Positions 1 to 9,410 are shown, counted from the first letter of the stretch. The stretch: 64,000 bases of DNA from CAZHJK01 sp964533275 (GCA_964533275.1 CAZHJK010000002.1:62001-126000), one strand, 5' to 3'. Translations and numbers: made by a program. The notes: generated from the sequence alone by a model not told the origin.

Positions 1-65
1 AAAAAATTCGAGGATTTTTAACAAATATATAAATGCTTAGTACTTTTATTATTGGAGGTATAAAA

Positions 66-599
66 TTGAACTTAAATAATAATAAATATTACCTTTTATG
101 GTTTAAAAACTCATGGACATATGTTACAGGTGCTGTACTACTATCCTTATTACAAATAATTACTTTAGCTGTAACTGGTGAACCATTAAAAATAACATCT
201 GTCTTTATATATTGGGTTGCTTGGATATTTGAACTATTTGGTGTAGATGTATCCAGTTGGCAGATTTTCGCTTCAGAAAAAGCACAAGCTACTCTGCAGA
301 CTGGTTTTTTCACCAATCCAGTATCCGTAAGAAATCTCGGAATAATTGTAGGTGCATTATTGGCTTCCTTAATGGCATCACAATATAAGATAAGAAAAAT
401 TAAATCCTATAGGCAGGTACTTGCAGCCATTTTGGGGGGATTATTGATGGGATATGGCTCAAGGATCGCTTTAGGTTGTAATATCGGTGCGCTTTTCAGC
501 GGCATAGCCTCTCTTTCATTATCGGGTTGGATCTTTGGAGTATTTATGTTCTTAGGGACAATCATAGGAAGCAAATTGATAGTAAGATTTCTTCTATAA
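66..599 (+). CDS. Half-size YeeE/YedE sulphur-compound transporter
   Basis: A 177-residue membrane protein of the YeeE/YedE (DUF395) family, whose characterised members import thiosulfate (TsuA type). Several hydrophobic segments are visible, and near the C terminus the glycine-rich motif ALGCNIGALFSG carries the family cysteine. I place the start at a TTG six bases after GGAGGT; an ATG 33 bases further upstream is in frame but has no ribosome site. The protein corresponds to the C-terminal half of the full-length paralogue at 5236-6492, so a gene for the matching N-terminal half may lie just left of the window. It converges on the tau operon. Substrate is inferred from the family and the sulphur-related neighbours. 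Confidence 0.75.
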   Translation: MNLNNNKYYLLWFKNSWTYVTGAVLLSLLQIITLAVTGEPLKITSVFIYWVAWIFELFGVDVSSWQIFASEKAQATLQTGFFTNPVSVRNLGIIVGALLASLMASQYKIRKIKSYRQVLAAILGGLLMGYGSRIALGCNIGALFSGIASLSLSGWIFGVFMFLGTIIGSKLIVRFLL

Positions 600-605
600 A
601 TAAAA

Positions 606-638
606 AAGAGTTCAAAGTTATATCTACTTTGAGCTCTT
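606..638 (-). terminator. Terminator of the tau operon
   Basis: A 13-bp stem (AAGAGTTCAAAGT paired with ACTTTGAGCTCTT, one G-T pair) with a 7-base loop. On the minus strand it is followed by TTTTTTATTTAT, so it most clearly ends the tauC-tauA-tauB transcript. It may also work weakly for the convergent transporter gene. Confidence 0.8.
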
Positions 639-652
639 ATTAAAAATAATTC

Positions 653-1447
653 TTATTCTTCAATCTGGCTATTTATAATGTCTAATATTTCTTCCTTAAT
701 ATTAAAATACTCCTCGCTATGCATTTGATGATTGGGATTCTTAAATAATGTATGGGTAAATTCTACATTAAATTCCTTTAATATTTTTCCAGGTCGTTTT
801 GACATTACTACAATTCTTGTCCCAAGGGATAAAGCTTCATCAATATCATGAGTAATTAATAAAATGGTACTATTATTTTCCTTCCATATATCACGAATTA
901 ATATTTGCATATTTGATTTAGTTAATGCATCCAATGCGCCTAATGGCTCATCCATAAGAATCACCTGGGGATAGTTAGCTAAAACTCTTGCTAAGGCAAC
1001 TCTTTGTTTCATACCTCCTGATAGTTCAAAGGTTGCTTTACCGCCAAATCCAGTTAGTTTTACTTGTTCCAAAAAGTGATTTTTAATCTCTTCTATCTCA
1101 TTAGCGGGAAGCCCTCTCATTTTAGGACCAAATTCTACATTCTCTTTTATACTCATCCATGGATATAAAGTAGGAGATTGAAAAACAACCCCTCTATGCC
1201 AATCTGGTCCCGTAATAGCTTCTCCCTGCATTGAACAACTTCCACCTGTAGGTTTAATATAACCAGCAATTATTTTTAATAGGGTGCTTTTCCCACAACC
1301 AGATGGTCCTAAAACACATAAAAATTCCCCTCGTCTTATCTGTAGATTTATGTTATCTAGTGCTAAGATCGAATTTCCCTTTGTTCCATATTCTAATTGT
1401 AGGTCTTCTATATCTATTAGGATTTCTTGCTTTTTTTCATTGGTCAT
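653..1447 (-). CDS. tauB: Taurine/sulfonate-type ABC transporter ATPase
   Basis: ATP-binding subunit of an importer of the nitrate/sulfonate/taurine family; it powers uptake through the permease at 2595-3392. Visible motifs in order are Walker A GPSGCGKST, the Q-loop region VFQSPTLYPW, the signature LSGGMKQRVALARVL, Walker B VILMDEP and the switch histidine in LLITHDIDEA. I chose the ATG nine bases after AAAGGTG; a GTG four codons upstream overlaps that site. Length (264 aa) is normal. It is the last gene of the tauC-tauA-tauB run. The taurine assignment rests on the binding protein, not on this subunit. Confidence 0.85.
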   Translation of the reverse strand: MTNEKKQEILIDIEDLQLEYGTKGNSILALDNINLQIRRGEFLCVLGPSGCGKSTLLKIIAGYIKPTGGSCSMQGEAITGPDWHRGVVFQSPTLYPWMSIKENVEFGPKMRGLPANEIEEIKNHFLEQVKLTGFGGKATFELSGGMKQRVALARVLANYPQVILMDEPLGALDALTKSNMQILIRDIWKENNSTILLITHDIDEALSLGTRIVVMSKRPGKILKEFNVEFTHTLFKNPNHQMHSEEYFNIKEEILDIINSQIEE

Positions 1448-1518
1448 TCCATTAAGCACCTTTCTAAAATTATTAACTATTCAGCGTGAATTTATTTCAA
1501 AGGAATTTATTAAATAAT

Positions 1519-2580
1519 TTATTTAGGAGCAATTTCTAAGGACTTTTCTATATATACGGAACTAACAAAATCATCATAGTCATCTTGTGATGGAGAATTA
1601 TCTATTGAACCTTGTTCCAGTAGAAAGTCGGAGGTATCCTTCATAATAGTTGCAAAGGCACCAGCTGATTCTTTTGTTCCAAAATAATCCTTACTTAATA
1701 ATTGTTCTGGTGTAAGCCAGATTGAACCTTGCATCTGGGCAAGTGCATCTTCTTTGCTTATTTGAAGTTCTTCTGCTACAATAGATGCAGCCTTTTCTGG
1801 ATCTTGTCTGTATATATCAGCTGCCTCTGTTAAACAGGCAATAAAAGTTGCTACTAAATCTGGATATTTGTTTGCAAATTCTTTTCTTACTACATCTACA
1901 TTTGCTGTTACATAGCCCTTTTCAATCATATCCTCACTTGAAATAAGTATTTCTCCATCTTCTAAAAGTTTTCCAAGGGAGGGTTGCCAAGTATAAGCCG
2001 CTTGTATATCTCCTCTTTCCCAAGCCGCGACGATTTCCGCTGTCTGCATATCTAATAGTTGTACTTCATCTTGAATTCCAGCATCCCTAAGTGCATTTAA
2101 TAATATATAGTGAGATGTAGAAGCAAAGGGTGTAGCAATCCTATGTCCCCTAAGATCTTCTATACTATTAATACCTGAACCATTTTTAACTGCCAGGGCT
2201 TCAATTTCCCCAAGTACTTCATGTATCCAAATCATTTCTACATTTAGTTCCCTTGATAATGCGATAATCGCATTGGTATTTCCCATGGTAGCAAAATCAA
2301 TACTTCCTGATGCTAAAGCTTTATTAGCATCTACTCCTGAATCAAATACTATGAAATTAGTTTTAATACCCTTTTCACTAAAGTATTTATCAAATAATCC
2401 ATCTGCCTTTGCTATAGTTTCTTCATTAGGAACTCGAAGAATACCAAAATTAATCTCCTTTGGTAGGTCTTGTTCTGTTTCTGTTTTATTATTTTGTGAA
2501 TTACTAGCACAAGCTACAAGGGAGGTCAATAAAATACCAATTATCGTAATTAATAAAACTTTTTTATATGTTTTTTTCAT
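1519..2580 (-). CDS. tauA: Taurine-binding lipoprotein of ABC transporter (TauA-like)
   Basis: Extracellular substrate-binding lipoprotein, 353 aa. The signal peptide ends in the lipobox LVAC, so it is predicted to be lipid-anchored to the membrane. From memory, E. coli TauA shows clear correspondences: the FDSG...ALASG region, RIATPFASTSHY, the AAWERGDIQAAYTW stretch and the WLTPEQ segment. The start is the ATG preceded by GGAGGTGGAAT; an in-frame extension of 11 codons upstream is unsupported. It lies 14 bases after tauC. No TauD dioxygenase is encoded nearby, which fits an anaerobe, so the imported sulfonate must be processed by other means or the ligand may be a different sulphur compound. 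Confidence 0.82.
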   Translation of the reverse strand: MKKTYKKVLLITIIGILLTSLVACASNSQNNKTETEQDLPKEINFGILRVPNEETIAKADGLFDKYFSEKGIKTNFIVFDSGVDANKALASGSIDFATMGNTNAIIALSRELNVEMIWIHEVLGEIEALAVKNGSGINSIEDLRGHRIATPFASTSHYILLNALRDAGIQDEVQLLDMQTAEIVAAWERGDIQAAYTWQPSLGKLLEDGEILISSEDMIEKGYVTANVDVVRKEFANKYPDLVATFIACLTEAADIYRQDPEKAASIVAEELQISKEDALAQMQGSIWLTPEQLLSKDYFGTKESAGAFATIMKDTSDFLLEQGSIDNSPSQDDYDDFVSSVYIEKSLEIAPK

Positions 2581-2594
2581 ATTCCACCTCCGTA

Positions 2595-3392
2595 TTATAC
2601 ATGCCCTTTCCAATATACAATCTTCTTCTCTAAAAATCGTAATCCATAATCAATTAATATACCTGTGAAGCCCATTATTAATATACCCACTACTATAACA
2701 TCACTTTTTAAGAAATTAGATGCATCCAAGACCATCCAGCCTATACCTGAAGTAGCAGCTATCATTTCAGCAGAAACTAATGTTGTATAGGATACACCAA
2801 CTGCTGTTCTTATACCAGTAAAAATTTCAGGTAAGCATGCTGGTAATACTATTTTAAAAAATACACTTTTAGAGTCTGCACCTAATGATTTTGCACTTAA
2901 TATATAATCTATATTAATTTTTGTAACAGCTGATACACATGCAATATATATTGGTGCAAAGCCTGCCAAATATAATAATACTATTTTTGATGTATTATCA
3001 ATGCCAAACCACAATATAAGCAATGTATAATAAGCAAGTGGTGGCAGTGGACGATAAAATTCAACTATTGAATCTATAATTGCTCTAACCTTACTAGAAT
3101 ATCCGCTTAATAGTCCTAAAGGAATAGCAGTTATAATAGCAAGACCCAAAGCTCCAAATAATCTTTCAAAACTAGCTCCAAGATGTATTAATAAAGAAAC
3201 TCCATTATATCCATCATTTAAAATCAACAGAAAAGTAGTCCAGACCTTATAGGGTGATGGCACTAAGGTTGTGGAAAATAACTCTAGTTTAGTCACTATA
3301 TACCAACCACTTAAAATTACAAACCAAGTACCTATAGTTAGTATTGTACTTATTTTTATTTTATTATTATTTATCTTCAGAAGTTTCACCAC
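2595..3392 (-). CDS. tauC: Taurine/sulfonate-type ABC transporter permease
   Basis: Integral membrane subunit (about 265 aa, five to six hydrophobic segments) of the importer formed with the two genes downstream. The cytoplasmic EAA-type loop is recognisable around SAKSLGADSKSVFFKIVLP, where it would contact the ATPase. The start is a GTG inside GGTGGTG, so the exact first codon is uncertain by one residue. It is the first gene of its operon; the hairpin at 3454-3477 separates it from the disulfide reductase gene upstream. Confidence 0.82.
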   Translation of the reverse strand: MVKLLKINNNKIKISTILTIGTWFVILSGWYIVTKLELFSTTLVPSPYKVWTTFLLILNDGYNGVSLLIHLGASFERLFGALGLAIITAIPLGLLSGYSSKVRAIIDSIVEFYRPLPPLAYYTLLILWFGIDNTSKIVLLYLAGFAPIYIACVSAVTKINIDYILSAKSLGADSKSVFFKIVLPACLPEIFTGIRTAVGVSYTTLVSAEMIAATSGIGWMVLDASNFLKSDVIVVGILIMGFTGILIDYGLRFLEKKIVYWKGHV

Positions 3393-3453
3393 CTTTTTAT
3401 AAGATCCCTTTTCATATTATATATAATGATGAGATTTACTACAAGAATTTAAA

Positions 3454-3477
3454 GCCATCAAGTATATACCTGATGGC
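3454..3477 (-). terminator. Terminator after the CoA-disulfide reductase gene
   Basis: Perfect 7-bp stem GCCATCA/TGATGGC with a 10-base loop, followed on the minus strand by TTTAAATTCTT. It lies 25 bases after the reductase stop codon. Confidence 0.65.
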
Positions 3478-3501
3478 CATGTTTACTGATTAAATCAATC
3501 T

Positions 3502-5196
3502 CTACTCAAAATTATAATCTGTAACTATTTTTTCTCTTCCAGTCACTTGATCATTAAAGTATTCGTAGTTACAAATTCCTAAATAGGAGCCTGAAATATT
3601 AATTACATTTTTAAAACCCCTATGTTGTAATGCCATTAATGCATTATAACTTCTTTGACTAGAACGGCAATGTAAATATACTGGAACATCGGAAGGTATT
3701 TCATCAATTCTCTGTCTTAATTCACTTAGAGGTATATTTACAGAATTAATTAAATGACTTAATTCATACTCATCCTTTTCTCTTACATCTATTATAAAAG
3801 CATTGCTTTCTACTAATTCTCTAACCTTTGTTACTGGAACCTGTCTATAAGCTCCATTTAAAATGTTTAGTGCTACTAATGCTGCATGGTTTACAACATC
3901 CTTTGCAGTTCCGTGTAGTGGAGCATAGCATAATTCTAATTCTTTAAGATCTTCTAAGGTACCATCCATCATAATTAAGGTTGCGATAACATCTATTCTT
4001 TTATCAACATTTCCTTTACCAATTCCTTGGGCTCCTAAGACTCTTCCCGTAGGAACTTCATAAATAAGCTTAAAATGCATAGGATTTGCATTTGGCATTA
4101 GACCAACCTTATCTCCAGGTATAATATAGACAAAGTCATAGTTATAGCCTTCTTTTTGAGCTATTTTTTCATTAAGACCTGTGGAAGCAGCATTAATATT
4201 AAAAATCTCTACAACTGAAGATCCAATAACCCCAGTATTTCTATGACATTTACCATAGATATCATCTGCAGCAGCCCTTGCTTGTCTTTGCGCTGGTCCG
4301 GCAAGTGCTAACTTAGATTTTGAATGGGTTAATCTGTTAAATATTTCTATAGCATCACCTACAGCATGAATATGCTTGTCATTTGTTCTATAACTATGGT
4401 CTACTAAAATACCACCGGTTTCACCTATTTCTAGTCCTGCATCCCTTGCTAGTGAAGTCTCAGGTCTAACTCCGATTGCCATAATTACACCTTGAACTTC
4501 TACTTTTCTACCAGAAGCTAATTCTATAAAATCATCCCCGATTTTTTGTACACCATCATTTAGAATTAGATTAACTCCATTATCCATCATTTCTTTATGA
4601 AGAATTTGTGCCATATCATGATCAAAGGGAGCCATTATTTGGTTCATAGCTTCTACTAAAGTAACATTATAACCTGCTTTCTTTAGATTTCCAACTACTT
4701 CTACCCCAATAAAACCGCCGCCAATAACTGCAACATCTTTAATTCCTGGGCTCTTAATAAATTTATTTAATTTTTCAATATCTACTACATTCCTAACAAT
4801 AAACACATGGGAATCCTGCGCCCCTTCAATATTAGGAACTATTGGATTTGCACCTGTAGATATTACTAATTCATCGTAATTTTCCTCGTAGGTTTCTCCA
4901 GTTACTAAATTTTTAACTGTAACTGACTTATCTTCTCTATTAATTTTAAGAACTTCATTATTAACTCTTGCATCTATATTATATTGGCTTAGGAACTTTT
5001 CTGGGCACATAAGAACCAAGTCTTCGCTTTCTTTTACCATTCCACTTAAATGAAAGGGTAGTGAACAATTTGAAAAAGATACATGAGGTCCTTTTTCAAA
5101 CATTATAATATCTGCAAACTCATCTAATCTTCTAGCTCTAGCTGCAACGGAAGCTCCTCCAGCCACTCCTCCGATAATTAAGATTTTCTTACCCAT
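3502..5196 (-). CDS. CoA-disulfide reductase fused to rhodanese domain
   Basis: A 564-residue flavoprotein of the CoADR-RHD class, the usual length for that fusion. The N terminus has the FAD-binding GGVAGG motif, followed by the active-site SFSNCSLPF cysteine near residue 44. A second nucleotide-binding motif AVIGGGFIGVEV lies mid-protein, and the C-terminal rhodanese domain contains the loop HCRSSQRS. Family members reduce CoA disulfide, CoA persulfide or polysulfide with NAD(P)H while the rhodanese carries sulfane sulphur. It lies 39 bases downstream of the YeeE/YedE gene and is probably co-transcribed with it, which suggests handling of sulphur brought in by that transporter. Confidence 0.88.
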   Translation of the reverse strand: MGKKILIIGGVAGGASVAARARRLDEFADIIMFEKGPHVSFSNCSLPFHLSGMVKESEDLVLMCPEKFLSQYNIDARVNNEVLKINREDKSVTVKNLVTGETYEENYDELVISTGANPIVPNIEGAQDSHVFIVRNVVDIEKLNKFIKSPGIKDVAVIGGGFIGVEVVGNLKKAGYNVTLVEAMNQIMAPFDHDMAQILHKEMMDNGVNLILNDGVQKIGDDFIELASGRKVEVQGVIMAIGVRPETSLARDAGLEIGETGGILVDHSYRTNDKHIHAVGDAIEIFNRLTHSKSKLALAGPAQRQARAAADDIYGKCHRNTGVIGSSVVEIFNINAASTGLNEKIAQKEGYNYDFVYIIPGDKVGLMPNANPMHFKLIYEVPTGRVLGAQGIGKGNVDKRIDVIATLIMMDGTLEDLKELELCYAPLHGTAKDVVNHAALVALNILNGAYRQVPVTKVRELVESNAFIIDVREKDEYELSHLINSVNIPLSELRQRIDEIPSDVPVYLHCRSSQRSYNALMALQHRGFKNVINISGSYLGICNYEYFNDQVTGREKIVTDYNFE

Positions 5197-5235
5197 TATT
5201 TTTCCTCCTTTTAAATTTATATAAATCCATATAGG

Positions 5236-6492
5236 TTATGCTACCTCTTTTTCATGTCTATCAGGTGGTACTGTATTAACCTTACCCGCAAAAAATTTCA
5301 GTGCAAATATTCCTCCTAATGCAAGGGCTATAAAATATACCCACCCTGACAATGAGAAATTTCCAATTCCAGAATACAATGCCCCAACATTACATCCACC
5401 AGCTAGTCTGGCACCAAATCCCATAAATAATCCACCTAGTACATAGTATAAAATGTCTTTTAACTTAAAATCTAAATCAAACTTAAATCTACCTGCTAAA
5501 AGGAAGGCTATAGTAGCACCTAAAATTATTCCTAAATTTCTTAAACCTACGGTATCATTAAGTAAACCATTATTTACTGTATTAACAGTAGTTGAGAAGG
5601 CAGGCGATGTAAACTCTACCCCAAAGAGTTGAAAAAATGCTACTCCCCAGTTTGTAAAAGCTGCAGTAATTCCCCAACTATGACCTGAGGTCAATTGGAT
5701 AATTGCAAACATTATTGCTAATAAAATACCACCCTTTAGAAAACTCCATCTTTGAATAAATAATTTATGGTAGGTATTATAGCTAAATAAAGTAAACTTT
5801 TCTTGCTTTGGTAATGGCAATTCATCCTGTTCATAGATATTTTCTTCGTAAAAGCCTTCTTCTTTTCTAAATGCTTCATATTTTTTCACAAGTAAATATA
5901 ATCCAAAAAGAAATAATAAAGAAAGAATTACAGCTCCAATATAACCCATAACATCAGGAAGATAAACACGGGTTCCTATTTTACCTATTGAAGAATTATC
6001 AATAAAATATTTTGCTTCGAGTCCAGGAAATGTACCTATTATATAAAAGATCAAAGCAATAGCTGCCCTCATGGCTCCTTCTCCTAAATCACTGAGAGTT
6101 CCTGATGCACATCCTCCAGCAATCATCATTCCAATTCCAAATATAAATCCTCCTAAAATAGTGGAAATATTTAAGAAGTGTACAGAAGTAATCCCAGGTA
6201 TTGCTGCTCCGTTTGCTGCAGCATTCATATGGATTACAGCAGATGAAATAATAGAAATAGCAAACATAATAAGCAATGCCTTACTAAGACTTCCTTCACC
6301 CGTAATATAAATCCTTTTTATTCCTCCTGCAAAACCAAATCTAGAGCGTGTCAAAATATAACCTAGAGCTACTCCACTCAAAAGAAATACTATCAATTTG
6401 CCACCTAAATAAATACCCAAAGCTAAAATAAAAATTGAAATAATTAGAGCAATAATTGGTTGGGTTTTATTAACCTTTACTTTTGACGACAT
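5236..6492 (-). CDS. Full-length YeeE/YedE sulphur-compound transporter
   Basis: A 418-residue polytopic membrane protein with two DUF395 halves joined by a hydrophilic linker. Each half has a conserved cysteine in a glycine-rich turn: GGCASGTL in the first and GGCNVGALYSG in the second, as in thiosulfate-importing TsuA proteins. The chosen ATG is eight bases after AAAGGAG; an ATG six codons upstream overlaps that site. Its second half resembles the half-size protein at 66-599. It lies directly upstream of the CoA-disulfide reductase/rhodanese gene, so import and reduction of sulfane sulphur are probably coupled. The exact substrate cannot be read from the sequence. Confidence 0.85.
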   Translation of the reverse strand: MSSKVKVNKTQPIIALIISIFILALGIYLGGKLIVFLLSGVALGYILTRSRFGFAGGIKRIYITGEGSLSKALLIMFAISIISSAVIHMNAAANGAAIPGITSVHFLNISTILGGFIFGIGMMIAGGCASGTLSDLGEGAMRAAIALIFYIIGTFPGLEAKYFIDNSSIGKIGTRVYLPDVMGYIGAVILSLLFLFGLYLLVKKYEAFRKEEGFYEENIYEQDELPLPKQEKFTLFSYNTYHKLFIQRWSFLKGGILLAIMFAIIQLTSGHSWGITAAFTNWGVAFFQLFGVEFTSPAFSTTVNTVNNGLLNDTVGLRNLGIILGATIAFLLAGRFKFDLDFKLKDILYYVLGGLFMGFGARLAGGCNVGALYSGIGNFSLSGWVYFIALALGGIFALKFFAGKVNTVPPDRHEKEVA

Positions 6493-6585
6493 TTTATTGG
6501 CTCCTTTCATTAGAAGTTAAATGTTGAATATTGACTATATAGACTTAATGTTTATCTATATACTTTTATCCTTAATAATGATAGT

Positions 6586-6624
6586 AAAGGGCATGATTTG
6601 TTATAGTATCAAATCATGTCCTTT
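6586..6624 (-). terminator. Hairpin after the tandem-rhodanese gene
   Basis: A 15-bp inverted repeat (AAAGGGCATGATTTG with CAAATCATGTCCTTT, one G-T pair, 9-base loop) just past the lipoprotein stop codon. The T-run on the minus side is poor (CCCTTTACTATCATTATT), so it may be a weak terminator or an mRNA-stabilising hairpin. It splits this gene from the YeeE/YedE operon. Confidence 0.5.
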
Positions 6625-6642
6625 ATTGTTTTAGATTAATCC

Positions 6643-7566
6643 TTAATCATTTACTACAGGAAGTTCAGCCTTAGCCCAGCCACCATTCATTCCACCAGAC
6701 ATTCCTAGGGCATCAAATCCTAATAAATGTAAAATAGCATTTGTTTGATCTGCAGTTTGACCTGAATAACATATAACTACAATGGTTTTATCCTTTGGTA
6801 AGCTGCCAAATCCTTCTTCCATACCTTTACCATAGGGAAGATTTATAGCTCCATCTATATGACCTTCTTCATAATCTTCTTCTCGCCTAATATCTAATAG
6901 AACTACACTTTCATCCTCTTCTTCTACAAAGGTATAAGTATCTTCTGCTGAGATTTTATGAATAGTATCTCCTTCATAAAATTTAGCAATTGCTTCTTTA
7001 ATATCTTCAGCTATTTCAGTTGTTGCTTCTGGTAATTCATTAGCTTGGGTTTCAACAGCTTCTTCAAAACCTTCAACCTGTGATATTGCTCCATTCCATC
7101 CAGAAGTAATATTTATTGCTTCAAATCCTGCTACATTTAATAAGGCAATGGTTTGGGAAGCAGTTTGTCCGCTATAGCAGTATACTAATAATGGTTTATC
7201 ATTAGGTATGTTTTCAAGATTATCACTAATATCTGTTCCATAGGGAATATTAACTGCACCTTTAATATGTCCTTCTTCATAATCCTCTGTTCTTCTAATA
7301 TCTAATATATAACTATCAACATCTCCAGCTAAAACCTTTTCCACAAATTCTTCTGCACCCATCATATTACTGCTTGTCATGTTTGCAAAATAATTCATGG
7401 CTGCTGTTTCTAATTCATTATCATCAGATTCTTCATTTTCCACAACATTAGTTTCCTCATTTGCATCTGCAGGTTCTGTTGTTTCACCACTACAAGCCGT
7501 AAATGTAAAGGATACCACAAGCATTAAAACTAATAGTAACATTAAAATTCTTTTGTCCTTTAACAT
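6643..7566 (-). CDS. Lipoprotein with two rhodanese domains
   Basis: A 307-residue predicted lipoprotein: the signal peptide ends in the lipobox FTAC, followed by a Glu/Asp/Asn-rich spacer and two rhodanese-like domains. The domains are recent duplicates: both contain an LDIRR..DYEEGHI segment and both have the loop CYSGQTA with the candidate sulphur-carrying cysteine. It would sit on the outer face of the membrane, where it could take sulfane sulphur from thiosulfate or polysulfide and pass it to the YeeE/YedE transporter encoded next to it; that role is inference. Transcription is divergent from the GT39 gene. Confidence 0.85.
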   Translation of the reverse strand: MLKDKRILMLLLVLMLVVSFTFTACSGETTEPADANEETNVVENEESDDNELETAAMNYFANMTSSNMMGAEEFVEKVLAGDVDSYILDIRRTEDYEEGHIKGAVNIPYGTDISDNLENIPNDKPLLVYCYSGQTASQTIALLNVAGFEAINITSGWNGAISQVEGFEEAVETQANELPEATTEIAEDIKEAIAKFYEGDTIHKISAEDTYTFVEEEDESVVLLDIRREEDYEEGHIDGAINLPYGKGMEEGFGSLPKDKTIVVICYSGQTADQTNAILHLLGFDALGMSGGMNGGWAKAELPVVND

Positions 7567-7708
7567 GATGTTACCCCCTTAAAATTATGTTAGTTATTTA
7601 CTTAACAATTTCATTATAACAAAAATTTAACAAGATCTACCCTAAGAAAAGGTGATGCTATATTAGAGTTTTAGATAGTGTATTATATAATATTAAGATA
7701 AACTTTTT

Positions 7709-7752
7709 TATAATAGAAAATAATGTATAATAAAGTTACAATTAAAAAGGAG
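7709..7752 (+). promoter_or_regulatory. Candidate -10 boxes and ribosome site for the GT39 gene
   Basis: Two TATAAT hexamers (7709-7714 and 7726-7731) lie upstream of an AAAAAGGAG ribosome site at 7744-7752, eight bases before the ATG. No convincing -35 box is visible, so which hexamer is used is open. Confidence 0.35.
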
Positions 7753-7760
7753 TAGAGTTT

Positions 7761-9326
7761 ATGAAGTTTTTAACAAACAAATACAGATTTAAAGTTGAAT
7801 ATATTATTTATTATTATTTATTATTTTACTTTATTATAAATATAATTTTTTTAGTAGATTTCCCCTTTGTGCATTCTGATGAACCATGGCTAAGTGGACT
7901 ATCTAGAGCTATGCTTGTAAATAAAGACTTATCTGTTACTGAGCCTTTCTTTGACGTTTACGAGAGAAACCCCCATGCAATAAAGACAATATTTCACATA
8001 ATACAAATTATTTTTATTAAAACTTTTGGCTATAGTATATTTTCCTTCCGTCTAATTTCATTAATTTTTTCTGTTGGAAGTTTATATATTTTTAATCTAT
8101 TATGTAAAACAATATTTAAATCAGATAAGGTTGCACTTATTTCAACCATACTTTTATCCTTTGATATACAATATATTTATGCATCACATTTTGCCCGCCA
8201 AGAAATAATTATAATGTTTTTTATGTTAGCATCCACTTATACTCTTTATTCTACAATCAATAATCATAATTACTATAGGGATCTATTGATAGGTATAATT
8301 ATTGGTATTAGCATAGGAATTCACCCAAATAGCTTTTTAATTGCCTTAACAATAGGTGGCATATATCTATATATGTTTTATAAAAAAAAGCTAGGCTTAA
8401 AAAATTTACTCCTATTAATCCTTATAGTATCAATATTTGCCCTTATTTTTATTGGGGTAAGTTTACACATGGATGGGGATTTTTTAGAAAATTATAGAGA
8501 AAGTGGAAAACAATTTGGTGTAGATAAAAGTCCTTCTGAGAAACTACTAAAGTTTAGGGATTTTTATCAAAATATATATGACAGTAAAAGCGTTACCTAT
8601 TATATTCCTAATATAAAATTTCAATTATTTTTATTCCCTATATTTTTTATTTTTTCCTTGTTAATTTATATAAAAGAGAGAAGGCATCAAGAGGATATAG
8701 AAATAAAGGGCATTAGTATTACTATTATTTTTATTAATCTTGGTATTATTATTATTGGTAGATATAATGTTACAAGTGTTATATTTATATTTCCCTTTAT
8801 GTATATATTAGCAGTGTATACACTTTTCTATTTGGAAAAAAGAAAACAAATATATTTAATATTATCACTATTATTAATTACATTATTTAACACTACTATC
8901 AATAATGAAAAGACTTATTTTAATTCTTATCCTGAATATATAAGTGAACTATCAAAACATATAAATAAGGATGCAAAGGTTCTATCTAATCTAAATACAG
9001 AGTACTATTTCCAAAGTGGAAATCTACTTGACTATAGAAATTTACATCATATCCAGGATAAAGATATAGGCTTTGAACAATATATTACTTCAAAGAAAAT
9101 AGAATACATTATCTATTATGATGAAATTGATTATATACATGAAAAAAACCCCATTTATAATGGGGTCTATGGAGATGTCTCTATTTTTTATGATGAAATG
9201 CAATCTTTTCTAAAGTCAGACTGTTATAGGGTACATAGTTTCAAAAATAGCACCTACGGTACAAATATTGTTCGCCTAATAGATGACAGGGATTGGTATA
9301 TACATATTTATAAGGTAAAAAATTAG
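7761..9326 (+). CDS. GT39/ArnT-like membrane glycosyltransferase
   Basis: A 521-residue polytopic protein of the GT-C fold (PMT_2/ArnT-like), with about ten hydrophobic segments followed by a soluble C-terminal part. The first outer loop has FVHSDEPWLSG, where the acidic pair matches the catalytic Asp-Glu region of this fold, and HFARQE follows in a later loop. Such enzymes take a sugar from a polyprenyl-phosphate carrier and attach it to an acceptor outside the membrane. The gene is alone on the plus strand, but the neighbouring minus-strand operon encodes a matching polyprenyl-phosphate transferase and a sugar aminotransferase. The acceptor is unknown. Confidence 0.72.
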   Translation: MKFLTNKYRFKVEYIIYYYLLFYFIINIIFLVDFPFVHSDEPWLSGLSRAMLVNKDLSVTEPFFDVYERNPHAIKTIFHIIQIIFIKTFGYSIFSFRLISLIFSVGSLYIFNLLCKTIFKSDKVALISTILLSFDIQYIYASHFARQEIIIMFFMLASTYTLYSTINNHNYYRDLLIGIIIGISIGIHPNSFLIALTIGGIYLYMFYKKKLGLKNLLLLILIVSIFALIFIGVSLHMDGDFLENYRESGKQFGVDKSPSEKLLKFRDFYQNIYDSKSVTYYIPNIKFQLFLFPIFFIFSLLIYIKERRHQEDIEIKGISITIIFINLGIIIIGRYNVTSVIFIFPFMYILAVYTLFYLEKRKQIYLILSLLLITLFNTTINNEKTYFNSYPEYISELSKHINKDAKVLSNLNTEYYFQSGNLLDYRNLHHIQDKDIGFEQYITSKKIEYIIYYDEIDYIHEKNPIYNGVYGDVSIFYDEMQSFLKSDCYRVHSFKNSTYGTNIVRLIDDRDWYIHIYKVKN

Positions 9327-9360
9327 GATTAAGTTATTAGTTATCAGTAAACTAAATCTT

Positions 9361-9387
9361 AGATTCTTTGCTAAAGCTTAGAATGAC
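9361..9387. repeat. Degenerate AGATTCTT-GCT-AGAATGAC repeat
   Basis: AGATTCTTTGCT AAA GCTTAGAATGAC is an imperfect palindrome in the convergent gap between the GT39 gene and the ABC ATPase. It resembles a segment at 19348-19373 inside the branched element. It could act as a weak bidirectional terminator. Confidence 0.35.
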
Positions 9388-9410
9388 TAAAAACATATTT
9401 TCCCTGGCAC

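Noticed and set aside
33..65. ATG at 33 as start of the half-size YeeE/YedE gene
   Set aside because: It has no ribosome site, whereas GGAGGT stands six bases before an in-frame TTG at 66.
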